Source: Nocardia jejuensis NBRC 103114 (GTDB lineage Bacteria; Actinomycetota; Actinomycetes; Mycobacteriales; Mycobacteriaceae). Taken from it: 64,000 nucleotides of DNA. Shown here piece after piece: positions 1 through 8,443 of this stretch. The notes below the pieces were generated by a model. The model was not told the DNA's origin and ran no database searches. It saw nothing but the letters and a program-made list of their open reading frames with translations. Each line of letters starts with the position of its first letter. Position 1 is the first letter of the stretch. A program made the translations under genes and the position numbers. The stretch covers positions 248,001 to 312,000 of the forward strand of contig NZ_BDBU01000016.1 in assembly GCF_001613145.1 (NCBI RefSeq), read 5' to 3'.

Positions 1-1
1 C

Positions 2-214
2 TTGACCATCCGCAATGACCGGCCGGTCGGTGCGGGACACGTCGACACTGTCGGCACCCCCGGCAGCGGCATCGCGGGCATGCAGTCCCGGGCCGCGGCG
101 GTCGGCGGCACGCTCATCGCGGGCCCTCGCCCGGACGGCGGATTCGAAGTGAACGCCACTCTCCCGGTGACCCAGGTGCTCGCCGCGGACGTGCCACTCG
201 GCCTGGGCGCCTGA
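2..214 (+). CDS. Sensor histidine kinase, C-terminal end (partial)
   Basis: This is the last 70 residues of a protein whose start lies before the window. It carries the end of a GHKL ATP-binding domain: a GSGIAGMQSR segment (G2-type box) followed by GGF and an LPV ending, as in NarL-partner histidine kinases of the HisKA_3 class. A LuxR-type response regulator begins 138 bp downstream on the same strand and is the probable partner. The stimulus cannot be inferred because the sensor part is missing. Confidence 0.75.
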   Translation: MTIRNDRPVGAGHVDTVGTPGSGIAGMQSRAAAVGGTLIAGPRPDGGFEVNATLPVTQVLAADVPLGLGA

Positions 215-352
215 CCTCGGAGTCGTACCGATACCCGCTTTCGGGAGTGATCCCGGGGGCGGGTATTTGCGTGTCGGAGGTGCGAAGTCGCGGCGGGCGG
301 GCCGGTAAGGCGCGCGTTCTGGCAAACTCGGAGGCGTGCGTGAGGCGGGACT

Positions 353-1012
353 ATGGCGATAACGGTGTTGATCGCCGATGATCAGGCGATGGTGCGGCAG
401 GGCTTCGGGGCATTGCTGGCCGCGCAGGCGGACATCAGTGTGATCGGCGATGCGCCGGACGGCAAAGCCGCTGTGGCGGAGGCGAAGCGGCTGCGCCCCG
501 ATGTGGTGCTGATGGACGTGCGCATGCCCGAGATGAACGGTCTCGACGCGGCCCGGGCGATCCTGTCGGCCGGGTTCGATCCGCCGGTGCGGGTTCTCAT
601 GCTCACCACCTTCGACATCGACGACTACGTGTACGAGGCGCTCACCATCGGCGCGAGCGGATTCCTGCTCAAGGACGCGCCCGCCGAGGAGCTGGTGCGC
701 GCGGTCCGCGTGGTCGCGGCCGGAGACGCCCTGCTCGCGCCGACCGTCACGCGCCGCCTCATCGCCGATGTCACCAGGCGCCGGGCCCGGCGCGCCCCGG
801 CGCCGGCCCTGTCCGCCCTCACCCCGCGCGAGCGGGAAGTGCTCGAACTGGTGGCGCGCGGCATGTCCAATGTGGAGATCGCCGAATCTCTTTTCGTGGC
901 GGAACAGACGGTGAAGACCCATGTGTCGAAGGTGTTCGCCAAACTGAATCTGCGCGATCGTGCGCAAGCGGTCGTACTGGCCTACGAAAGTGGTCTGGTA
1001 ACCCCCGGCTGA
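353..1012 (+). CDS. NarL/LuxR-family response regulator
   Basis: A 219-residue two-component regulator. Residues 1-120 form a receiver domain with acidic pair D9-D10, phospho-acceptor D55 (LMDVRMP), the LTTF switch Thr and the LLKDA lysine. Residues about 150-215 form a LuxR helix-turn-helix (LTPREREVLELVARGMSN...TVKTHVSKVFAKL). The ATG is preceded in frame by a TGA five codons upstream, so a start further upstream is excluded. It follows a partial histidine kinase and precedes a Ser/Thr kinase gene. Target genes are unknown. Confidence 0.9.
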   Translation: MAITVLIADDQAMVRQGFGALLAAQADISVIGDAPDGKAAVAEAKRLRPDVVLMDVRMPEMNGLDAARAILSAGFDPPVRVLMLTTFDIDDYVYEALTIGASGFLLKDAPAEELVRAVRVVAAGDALLAPTVTRRLIADVTRRRARRAPAPALSALTPREREVLELVARGMSNVEIAESLFVAEQTVKTHVSKVFAKLNLRDRAQAVVLAYESGLVTPG

Positions 1013-1079
1013 CCTGCCGATCGGCTGGTCAGCGGGGTAGGCTCACGGACTCGTACGTCACCGGAAGGGGGTCGTCGAC

Positions 1080-3752
1080 TTGTTGAACAGCGGTGATGTG
1101 TTCGCCGGATTCATCGTCGAGCGGCTGCTCGGACAGGGCGGGATGGGCTCGGTCTATCTCGCTCGCCACGCTCGCCTCGGCCGGCTGACGGCGCTGAAGC
1201 TGATGAACCGGGAACTCTACGCGGAGAAGGAGATCCGGACGCGCTTCGAGCGCGAGGCCGATCTCGTCGCGCAGCTGGATCACCCCAATATCGTCGAGGT
1301 GTACGACCGCGGCACCGAGGACGAACAGCTCTGGATCTCCATGCAGTACATCGACGGGGTCGACGCCGCCGGCGTGAACGTCATGACGCTGCCGCCCGAG
1401 CGGGCCGTGCAGATCATCGAAGGCGTCGCCGCCGCACTCGATTACGCGCACGGCATGGGTGTGCTGCACCGGGATGTGAAGCCCGCCAACATCATTCTGG
1501 CTCGTGCGGTGGCCGGCCACGGCGAGCGCGTCTTCCTCACCGACTTCGGCATCGCCCGTCTGCGCGAGGACTCCACCCATCTCACCCAGGCCGGCATGTT
1601 CACCGCCACCCTGGCCTACGCCTCGCCCGAGCAGATGACCGGCGCGCCCCTGGACCACACCACCGACCAGTACTCCCTGGGCTGCGCCCTCTACTGGCTG
1701 CTGATCGGCGCGGGCCCGTACGACTCGCCCAACCCCACCGACCTGATCAACGGGCACCTCCAGCTCCTGCCCCCACCGGTCAGTCTGCGCCGCCCCGGCC
1801 TCACCCAGGCCATGGACGCCGTGATCACCAAGGCCATGGCCAAGCGCCCCACCGACCGCTTCGCCTCCTGTACCGAGTTCGCCAAGGCCGCCCGCCGCGC
1901 CCTCACGGCCAAGACCATTCAACTCCCACCGCCCATCCCCCCGATGCCGGTCTACCCGCCCGCCTATCCGCCCATGGCCCCCGGTTTTCCCCAGCCCCCC
2001 GGTTACCCGGCCGGGCCGTACCCCGCATCCCCGCTGCCGCCCTACGCGGCACCCAATTACCCAGCCCCCCAGGGCTATTCGCCACCGGTGTACGCACCCG
2101 CCCAACCGGCGGCCGCCCAGCCCCCGCAGCCTGCCGCGCCTCCGCACGCAGCCCAACCGGCGCCCCCGCATACGGCTCAACCCGCACCCCCGCTGTCGTC
2201 TCAACCGGCACCTCCCTATGCGGCTCAGCCCGCGCCTTCGCATGCTCCGCAGCCCGCGCCACCGCACGTCGCTCAACCGCAGCCCGCGCCTCCCGGGTAC
2301 GGCGTACCGTCCGCCCCCACCTATCGGACGCCTCCGCCGCAACCCGCGCACCCCGCACCGAATCCGTTTCCCGGCCAGGATGATTCGTCCCAGCGCACCG
2401 ACCTCCTGCCTCGCCCGGGCTCCGCACACCCGAGTGCGGAGAACCTCTCCGAGCAGCGGACGGACCTCCTCGAACAACCACGGCTCGCGCACCAGGCGCC
2501 CTTGGAATCCGCTTCCGCCCCGGTCGATTCCGCTTCCGCGCCGGTTGACTCCGGCCCCGCCTCCGCCGATTCCGGTTCGGTGCCTGCTGATTCCGCCTCC
2601 GCGCCGGTCGATTCCGGTCCCGTATCCGCCGAATCCGATCCCGCACGGGCAATCACCGAGAGCGCACCCAGGCCGGTAGTCCCTGTTCGGTCCGGCCCTA
2701 CCGCCCTGGGGCCTTCCGGCACCGAGCAACAGCCTGCCGAACCGGGAGCACCCGGCGGCGATGCGCAGCACTCGGTGAATGCCGCTGCAGTGCACGAGGA
2801 TTCGGATGCGGGCGATTCCGTGCGCGGTGACGGGGCGGGTCCGGAGAGTCGTCGGACCGAACCGGCCGAGGGGCAAGATCGTGCGGCGTCCGGTTCCCGT
2901 GATCCGTCCACCAGTGCGACCGCTCGCGCCACCGACCCGGCTCCGGGCGCCGAAGGAGACATGCGGCCACCGGGGTTCGCATCGGAAGGTCCCGCGGACC
3001 CGTCACCGACGCGCGGGAAGCTGGAACCCGCTGCGGCCGGGGGTCATTCGACAATCAGCCCGCCGCAACCCTTGGCCTCGGGAGATCGTTCCGGGCCGAT
3101 GCCTCTGCCTGCGGCATCGGACTCGGGCATGCCGGACAAGGGCGCTGGCCTCCCGACCGAAGCGATCGGTCGCACGTCGGGTGCCGGACTCGACGATCGA
3201 GCCTCGGTGGCGCAGGTCTCCGACTCCGCGACACCCGGCGATGATGCCGAGCAGGAGGATCGAGTCGAAAGGCATCCCGTCTCGGGAGCTTTCGTGCCGT
3301 CGCGGGGAACCTCCGGGCTCGGTGCGCTGTATCTGCGGCGTCGAGGTGCGGCGAAATCGCGGGCGAGTGCGTCGCCGGACGAAGGCCCGTCCGATTCCGG
3401 AGCGAAGGAACGCGACGCGGTGGTCGGCGAACCGTTGGCCGACAGTGCGGTCGGCGAGGGCCCCTCGAGCGCGAAAGCGGCGGATTACCAGGAAGATTCG
3501 GACGATGTGCAGATCGTGATCGGTGGTGGGGTCGACGTTCCAGGATACGCGGGAGCGGGTGGCCCGCGTGCCGGTGACGCACGCCGATCGGAGCCGGGCC
3601 TCGCACCGGGCAGGTTCGGCGCCGAGCAGCGCCCCGCGATCGGGCAGGGCCGGTCGGAGCCATCGCAGACCACCGCTCTACTCGTGCTGGGGCTGGGTTT
3701 GCTCGCCCTGGTCTTGATGCTCGCCCTCGTCGTGGTGGTGGTATCCGGCTAG
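1080..3752 (+). CDS. PknB-like Ser/Thr protein kinase with long disordered tail and C-terminal anchor
   Basis: An 890-residue protein. The TTG start is chosen because GGAAGGGGG lies at 1063-1071 and a TAGGCT -10 element at 1038-1043. Residues 10-265 are a Hanks-type kinase: glycine loop GQGGMG (19-23), K40, catalytic HRDVKPAN (D132), DFG (D155) and the SPEQ segment. Residues about 280-430 are Pro/Ala-rich, and the next 430 residues are Ser/Asp/Pro-rich with near-repeats such as SASAPVDSGP. A single hydrophobic segment (about 866-889) ends the protein, leaving almost nothing outside the membrane. It is therefore a tail-anchored kinase without a visible external sensor, unlike PknB with its PASTA domains. 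Confidence 0.9.
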   Translation: MLNSGDVFAGFIVERLLGQGGMGSVYLARHARLGRLTALKLMNRELYAEKEIRTRFEREADLVAQLDHPNIVEVYDRGTEDEQLWISMQYIDGVDAAGVNVMTLPPERAVQIIEGVAAALDYAHGMGVLHRDVKPANIILARAVAGHGERVFLTDFGIARLREDSTHLTQAGMFTATLAYASPEQMTGAPLDHTTDQYSLGCALYWLLIGAGPYDSPNPTDLINGHLQLLPPPVSLRRPGLTQAMDAVITKAMAKRPTDRFASCTEFAKAARRALTAKTIQLPPPIPPMPVYPPAYPPMAPGFPQPPGYPAGPYPASPLPPYAAPNYPAPQGYSPPVYAPAQPAAAQPPQPAAPPHAAQPAPPHTAQPAPPLSSQPAPPYAAQPAPSHAPQPAPPHVAQPQPAPPGYGVPSAPTYRTPPPQPAHPAPNPFPGQDDSSQRTDLLPRPGSAHPSAENLSEQRTDLLEQPRLAHQAPLESASAPVDSASAPVDSGPASADSGSVPADSASAPVDSGPVSAESDPARAITESAPRPVVPVRSGPTALGPSGTEQQPAEPGAPGGDAQHSVNAAAVHEDSDAGDSVRGDGAGPESRRTEPAEGQDRAASGSRDPSTSATARATDPAPGAEGDMRPPGFASEGPADPSPTRGKLEPAAAGGHSTISPPQPLASGDRSGPMPLPAASDSGMPDKGAGLPTEAIGRTSGAGLDDRASVAQVSDSATPGDDAEQEDRVERHPVSGAFVPSRGTSGLGALYLRRRGAAKSRASASPDEGPSDSGAKERDAVVGEPLADSAVGEGPSSAKAADYQEDSDDVQIVIGGGVDVPGYAGAGGPRAGDARRSEPGLAPGRFGAEQRPAIGQGRSEPSQTTALLVLGLGLLALVLMLALVVVVVSG

Positions 3753-3959
3753 GGCAGGCACGGTTGCCATCGGTTGTGAGCGCCGCGGTGGGTTGTCACG
3801 GCAGTGTCCTCCCGAGGGCGGGCCGATGACGCCGGCTTTACCGGTCCGCTCCGGTGCGGAGCATTCGGAATTACGGCATCGACCCCGCCTCGCCTCGGCT
3901 GTGGATCGGTCAGGGGCACGTCCTCGGTGGTAGGTGTAGCTTGGAGGTGTCTGCGTCGT

Positions 3960-4190
3960 ATGTCTACGGCGTTGACATATGAAGAGGTGAGGCAATTGTC
4001 GTCAATCGAACAAGCCACCCCCATCGACGCAGCGCCGGTCGAGTCCTTCTGTGCGGCATGCCCGCACGACCGGGAAGCCCATGCCGGAGTCGGTATCCGC
4101 TTCTGCTCCGCGACCGCGACCAGCGGCTTGGACAGAAGGTGCGTCTGCATCCTCCCGGCCGAGCACGAAAAGACCTACTACCGGCGATAG
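3960..4190 (+). CDS. Small Cys-rich protein resembling the RGCVC family
   Basis: A 76-residue protein. The ATG at 3960 follows GGAGG at 3943-3947; an ATG at 3804 would give 128 residues but lacks that signal. It has CAACPHDREAH, RFCSAT and a terminal DRRCVC motif, closely resembling small actinobacterial proteins annotated RGCVC. The two CxxC/CxC groups and His suggest a metal-binding knuckle; that is inference. The region downstream is non-coding. Confidence 0.6.
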   Translation: MSTALTYEEVRQLSSIEQATPIDAAPVESFCAACPHDREAHAGVGIRFCSATATSGLDRRCVCILPAEHEKTYYRR

Positions 4191-4858
4191 TGGTGCCGCC
4201 GTCCCGCCGAGGTCGACGCGCCTGGGTGAAATCCGGTCGGTAGTTCGCGGAGTAAGTCGAATCGCGCACATCGGCGGCCGATCGGGGTGGGCCCGATTTC
4301 TGAGCGGCGCACGACTCGGGGGATGTGGCCGAGTCGGAGATCGCCGCCGCCGTCATGACCGCCGCTTCGGCAGCGGCACGGAGTTGTGCGCGCAGTCGCG
4401 AGCGTGGGATCGCAGCGACCATCCCGATCGAATGTGATCGGACCACCCACCGCCAGACCAGAGGCTCGGCTGACGGCCGCCCGCTGACTCTGGCCGGCGC
4501 GCGCGGGTCCGCGCTCGGGCTCACACCAGCTTGTGAAGCATGCCCCGGCTGCGCAGGAGTGAGGGGTGCGCAGGGGGTAGGGGTGCGAGGGGGTGAGGGG
4601 TGCGAGGGGTGCGAGGGGGTGAGGGGTGCGAGGGGTGCGAGGGGGTGAGGGGTGCGCCCGGTTCGGGGACGAGTGGGTCCAGAGAGTTCAGAGCTCCGGT
4701 TCTCACCGGGCGCACAGCAAGTCCAGCACCCCGGGAGCGAACCGACAATCGAACTCCGCGTGTCTCCTGAAAGTTTGCGAAACCTCCAGGTCAGCATTCA
4801 TAGCGCATGGGAGCATCGTTCACAGTGACCGAAAATTGTCTTCGTGGGGGAGGATTCG
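4191..4858. other. Non-coding stretch of 668 bp
   Basis: No frame here has convincing codon use or a ribosome-binding site. It contains the purine-rich tandem repeat at 4561-4656. A short GTTT-GCG-AAAC palindrome at 4773-4783 lies upstream of the XRE gene and could be an operator, but it is weak. Confidence 0.6.
4561..4656. repeat. Purine-rich minisatellite
   Basis: The array is built from GAGGGGTGCG and GAGGGGGT blocks. Two perfect 26-bp copies occupy 4595-4620 and 4621-4646, with degenerate copies before and a 10-bp partial copy after. One strand is almost pure G/A with isolated TGC. Confidence 0.85.
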
Positions 4859-5740
4859 ATGTCCGATCGGGGTTCCACGCTGCCGCGCCGTCAACTGGGG
4901 AGATATCTCCGAGAGGGCCGGATGCAATGCAATATGACGATCGCGGAGGCGGCCGGCCTCATGGAGTGGAGCGAATCCAAACTCCAGCGTCTGGAAACCG
5001 GTAACGCCGAAAAGATTCGGGTTCTGGACATTCGGGAGCTCTGTCGCATTTACGACTTCGACGACGAGTTCACCACGGCCCTGGCGAACCTCGCTCAGCA
5101 GGCCAGCGTCAAGTCCTGGTGGCACGAATACGACGACGTGGTGCCCGAGGGCTTCAATGTCTATGTGGGCCTGGAGGCTTCGGCTCGCTCGCTGGTCTCC
5201 TACCAACCCGATCTGATCCCCGGCCTGCTGCAGACCGCGGACTACGCGCGCGTCCTGATCAATGATTACTGGCCGGATGCTGGAAGCGACCGTTTGGACC
5301 GTCGGGTGCAGCTGAAGACCCGCCGCCAGAGTCTGCTCACCCGTCGCCGCAGCCCCGCCACTTTCGATGTGGTGCTTCATGAAACCGCACTTCGGCGCGT
5401 TGTCGGCGACCCGAAGATCATGGCGGCGCAGCTGCGGCGCGTCGCGGATATGTCGACACTTCCAACGATAGCTGTTCGTGTACTACCCTTCACCGCGGGC
5501 GTCCCGCTCGGACATACCGTCGGGCCCTTCGTGATTGTGGATTTCGGCCGGGACAGCGGAAACCGACCGGTCGAACCCACCGTGGTGTACCTGGAGAATT
5601 TTCTGGGCGACCTCTACCTGGAGAAGCAGGCGGCGGTCGAGCGGTATCACCAGGCGTACCAATCGATCCGGCACTCGGCGCTGGACGAGACAAGCAGTAG
5701 AGACCTCTTGCGAAAGGCAGCGAAGGAGTACGCGACGTGA
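4859..5740 (+). CDS. XRE-family regulator with DUF5753 (WhiJ-like)
   Basis: A 293-residue protein. ATG 4859 is chosen because GGGGGAGG lies 5 bp upstream; an in-frame GTG at 4844 overlaps that signal. Residues about 10-70 form a Cro/C1-type helix-turn-helix (LGRYLREGRM...MTIAEAAGLMEWSESKLQRLE). Residues about 90-285 are a DUF5753 domain (VYVGLEASARSLVSYQP, IPGLLQT, VLPF). It overlaps the DUF397 gene by 4 bp. Such pairs resemble the Streptomyces whiJ locus, where the small protein modulates the repressor. A 294-residue paralogue is at 40501-41382. Confidence 0.88.
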   Translation: MSDRGSTLPRRQLGRYLREGRMQCNMTIAEAAGLMEWSESKLQRLETGNAEKIRVLDIRELCRIYDFDDEFTTALANLAQQASVKSWWHEYDDVVPEGFNVYVGLEASARSLVSYQPDLIPGLLQTADYARVLINDYWPDAGSDRLDRRVQLKTRRQSLLTRRRSPATFDVVLHETALRRVVGDPKIMAAQLRRVADMSTLPTIAVRVLPFTAGVPLGHTVGPFVIVDFGRDSGNRPVEPTVVYLENFLGDLYLEKQAAVERYHQAYQSIRHSALDETSSRDLLRKAAKEYAT

Positions 5741-5934
5741 ACGAAGCCGGCGCCAGATGGTTCAAGAGCGCCCGTAGCACCGGTGCGAAGGAGTGTGTCG
5801 AAATCGCTTTCCTACCAGGCGGAGTCGGAATCCGGGACAGTAAGAACCCCACGGGTCCGGCCCTGCTGTTCGGTCCGTCCGAATGGGATCGATTCACCCA
5901 CGCATTGAGGAAGGGACATTTCGACCGTCGTTGA
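5737..5934 (+). CDS. DUF397 protein (partner of the XRE regulator)
   Basis: A 65-residue protein whose GTG start overlaps the preceding stop (GTGA), implying translational coupling. It has the DUF397 signature: ARWFKSARS near the N-terminus, CVEIAF, GVGIRDSKNP and a terminal WDRF helix. In Streptomyces such proteins are encoded beside WhiJ-like regulators and affect development, so a partner or antagonist role is inferred. The matching copy is at 41379-41579. Confidence 0.88.
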   Translation: MNEAGARWFKSARSTGAKECVEIAFLPGGVGIRDSKNPTGPALLFGPSEWDRFTHALRKGHFDRR

Positions 5935-5971
5935 CAGCGGCGCGTTCGCGAATGGTGCTGTACCGAACGAT

Positions 5972-6007
5972 GAATCGGCCCACCGCACGGATGCGGTGGG
6001 CCGATTC
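5972..6007. terminator. Bidirectional hairpin terminator between DUF397 and pfkA
   Basis: A perfect 16-bp stem (GAATCGGCCCACCGCA with its complement) closes a 4-nt loop. It lies between two convergent stop codons, so it can end both transcripts. There is no T tract, which is usual at this base composition. Confidence 0.85.
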
Positions 6008-6024
6008 AGTGGTCGAGTGGGTGA

Positions 6025-7056
6025 TCAGCCGAAGAAGGCGGCGGCCTCGTGATACCGCTCGGGGGACACGAGTTTGAGTTGCTTGGTGGCCTCGGACAAC
6101 GGCACCAGATCGATCTCGGTCCCGTGCAGTGCCACCATCTGCCCGAAGTTCCCGGCGTGCACCGCCTCCGCGGCGTGGACGCCGAAACGTGTTGCCAGCA
6201 CGCGGTCGTACGCGGTGGGCGTGCCGCCGCGCTGCACATGGCCCAGGACGGTCACCCGGACCTCCTTGCCGATCCGCCGTTCGATCTCGGGAGCGAGCTG
6301 CTGGGCGACGCCGGTGAAGCGCACATGCCCGAATTCGTCGATGCCGCCGTCGCGCAGGGACATCGAGTCGGGGTCGGGATTGGCGCCCTCGGCGACGACG
6401 CAGATGAAATGCGAATCACCGCGCTGGAAGCGCCGCTTGACCATCGCGCAGACGTCGTCGACATCGAAGGGCACCTCGGGTACCAGGGTGAGATGCGCAC
6501 CGGAGGCGATACCGGAGTTCATCGCGATCCACCCGGCGTGCCTGCCCATCACCTCGACCAGCATGACGCGCTGGTGCGATTCGGCGGTGGTGTGGATGCG
6601 GTCGATGGCTTCGGTGGCGATCGAGACCGCGGTGTCGTGACCGAAGGTGGTATCGGTGCAGTCGATGTCGTTGTCGATGGTCTTGGGCACGCCGACCACC
6701 GGCACGCCCTCGTCGGCGAGCCAGCTCGCGGCGGTCAGGGTGCCTTCGCCGCCGATCGGGATGAGGGCGTCGATGCCGTTGTCGTCGAGGGTCTGGCGAA
6801 TGCGCGGGAGTCCGGCGCGCAATACGTCGGGATTGGTCCGGGCGGTGCCGAGCATGGTGCCGCCCTTGGTGAGCAGCCGGTCGGTGCGGTCGTCGTTGAG
6901 GATGTGGATCTTGCGATCCTCGAGTAGCCCGCGCCAACCGTCCTGGAAGCCGACGATCGCGTCACCCCAGCGGCCGTTCGAGGTACGAACGACGGCACGG
7001 ATCACGGCGTTCAGGCCTGGGCAGTCCCCGCCTCCGGTCAAGACTCCGATGCGCAT
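6025..7056 (-). CDS. pfkA: 6-phosphofructokinase
   Basis: A 343-residue phosphofructokinase converting fructose 6-phosphate to fructose 1,6-bisphosphate. The start is placed at [14 protein letters not shown], matching mycobacterial PfkA; an ATG 4 codons upstream is possible. GGEGT keeps the Gly that marks ATP-dependent enzymes, while PKTIDND carries the Lys also seen in PPi enzymes. This Gly/Lys mix is known in ATP-dependent actinobacterial enzymes. Substrate-site motifs MGRHAGW and the QRGG loop are present. In M. tuberculosis pfkA lies next to gatB on the same strand; here it is on the opposite strand and 10 kb away, which implies rearrangement. Confidence 0.95.
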   Translation of the reverse strand: MRIGVLTGGGDCPGLNAVIRAVVRTSNGRWGDAIVGFQDGWRGLLEDRKIHILNDDRTDRLLTKGGTMLGTARTNPDVLRAGLPRIRQTLDDNGIDALIPIGGEGTLTAASWLADEGVPVVGVPKTIDNDIDCTDTTFGHDTAVSIATEAIDRIHTTAESHQRVMLVEVMGRHAGWIAMNSGIASGAHLTLVPEVPFDVDDVCAMVKRRFQRGDSHFICVVAEGANPDPDSMSLRDGGIDEFGHVRFTGVAQQLAPEIERRIGKEVRVTVLGHVQRGGTPTAYDRVLATRFGVHAAEAVHAGNFGQMVALHGTEIDLVPLSEATKQLKLVSPERYHEAAAFFG

Positions 7057-7128
7057 GGCGTCCATCTTGCCCTGAAGACGGTGTGGCGTGGGTCGCACCC
7101 CCGTGAAGGGTGGGTTAAGCCCTGCCCG

Positions 7129-7197
7129 GTGCCCACCGGAAGAACGATTCGGTGCCTGCCGGAAAAACGATTCAGTGCCTGCCGGAAGAACGATTCA
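7129..7197. repeat. Three 23-bp tandem repeats ending at a stop codon
   Basis: Copies lie at 7129-7151, 7152-7174 and 7175-7197. On the minus strand each unit reads CACTGAATCGTT followed by TTCCGGCAGG or a near variant. The first CACTGA is the final His codon and stop of the lipoprotein gene. The second and third copies differ at one position; the outermost copy is more diverged. Confidence 0.9.
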
Positions 7198-8172
7198 GTG
7201 CGGCCCCGGGCAATTGCCGCCGCGCAGCTCGCTCACATGCTTGCTGATCAGCGTCGCCACCTTCGTCAGGATCGTGGTGCCCTCGTCGAAGGACCCCGAA
7301 TTGGCCTGTGTGGCAATGGCGATGGCGACCTCGCCGCCCTCGACCGGAATCAGCCCGAACTGTCGCACCAGGTAGTTGCCGTTGACGTCGGGTCCCCAGC
7401 CACCCTTGAACTCGGCCCCGTCCAGATTGCCGAGCCCCCACCGCTGCCCCGAGCTGATCTTGCCCATGAGCGTGGTGACCGAGTCCGATTGCGGCAGGCA
7501 CGGCAGGTTCGAGGCGAATTGCAGCTGGTCCGACAGCGACCAGTCGGACTGCCCGAACGCCGAGTAGTCCGATCGGGCGCGGGTGGCGGGCACCTTGGTG
7601 ACCCCGTCTCCACCCTCGCGCAGGACCGATTCGACCGCGTCCGCCGCGGTCGTGGGCGTGCCCAGCGACTGCCACAGCGTGTCGGCCGCCGAATTGTCCG
7701 AAAGCGTGATGGCCGAACTGGCCGCCCCCGTGTAGCCCGAATTCTCGCGCAGCGCCGCGAGAGTCAGCGGCACCTTCATCGTCGACCAGGCAGGTCCGGT
7801 GGTCCAATCACCCAGCGCGACCACCCGGTCCCCGCCGACCGGCATGATCGCCAGCCCCACCTTGGCGTTCAGCGAGGGGCGCAGCTCGTTCACGAAATCC
7901 CAGGCCAGCGTGCCCGGAACGGTCACCACCATGCTGGAGGGGGCCGCGGCGCGCGCGGAGGCGGTGCCGGTGGGGTCCGGTAGTAGCACCGGCTTGCTGC
8001 CGCATCCGGTCACGACCACGGCCAGCAGCGCCGCCGCCCCGCAGCCGGCCAGTCGCGCCAGTCGTCCGCGTGGTCGTCCGGATCGGGGCGCGCCCGTCCC
8101 GGTATCGCGTGCGCCATCCAGAGCGTCGTGGGCTCCGCGCTGGTCAGCGGTCCGCGAATACGGTGCGTCCAC
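7195..8172 (-). CDS. Lipoprotein with class A beta-lactamase-like fold (copy 1)
   Basis: A 325-residue exported lipoprotein. GTG 8172 is chosen because GGAGG lies 7 bp upstream. A 37-residue polar extension precedes a hydrophobic segment ending in lipobox VTGC (C57). All three motifs of serine beta-lactamases and DD-peptidases are present: STMK (S130, K133), SDN (158-160) and KGG (256-258). It may be a penicillin-recognising or non-catalytic homologue such as mycobacterial LppW. It is a paralogue of the gene at 8441-9397, and its N-terminus resembles that of the kinase at 9387-11123. Confidence 0.82.
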   Translation of the reverse strand: MDAPYSRTADQRGAHDALDGARDTGTGAPRSGRPRGRLARLAGCGAAALLAVVVTGCGSKPVLLPDPTGTASARAAAPSSMVVTVPGTLAWDFVNELRPSLNAKVGLAIMPVGGDRVVALGDWTTGPAWSTMKVPLTLAALRENSGYTGAASSAITLSDNSAADTLWQSLGTPTTAADAVESVLREGGDGVTKVPATRARSDYSAFGQSDWSLSDQLQFASNLPCLPQSDSVTTLMGKISSGQRWGLGNLDGAEFKGGWGPDVNGNYLVRQFGLIPVEGGEVAIAIATQANSGSFDEGTTILTKVATLISKHVSELRGGNCPGPH

Positions 8173-8373
8173 CCCAATACCTCCATCATCCCCGGGTGCC
8201 GGTGAGTCCCTGTTTCCTAGCGGACCCACCCGCACCCGTCAATCGCAAGGATTGTTGTGCGGGACGGGTAGTGGGGTCAAACGCGGTGCGTAAACCTGCT
8301 TTTCAGGGCCTTTTGTCCGAATTGCCAAGGCTGCTCGGACTTGTCAACGGCACTCGAGCGCCCGCGAGCGAAT

Positions 8374-8443
8374 GTCGGTGGCTTTCGAGCGGATTGTCGG
8401 TGGCTTTCGAGCACATTGTCGGTGGCTTTCGAGCACATTGTCA
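8374..8443. repeat. 22-bp tandem repeats running into a stop codon
   Basis: Copies lie at 8374-8395, 8396-8417 and 8418-8439; a fourth begins at 8440 and enters the lipoprotein stop codon at 8441-8443. The plus-strand unit is GTCGGTGGC followed by TTTCGAGCACATT. The first copy differs at two positions. Confidence 0.9.

Noticed and set aside
1029..2876. Long minus-strand frame opposite the first kinase gene
   Set aside because: It is Arg/Gly-rich, without domains or a ribosome-binding site, and mirrors the Pro/Ser-rich coding strand.
6025..7056. pfkA as a pyrophosphate-dependent enzyme because of PKTIDND
   Set aside because: The GGEGT motif keeps the Gly of ATP-dependent enzymes. The same mixed pattern is found in ATP-using actinobacterial phosphofructokinases.
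7129..8443. Possible CRISPR-like repeats
   Set aside because: The repeats are directly adjacent with no spacers, only three to four copies, and no cas genes are nearby. They are tandem repeats.
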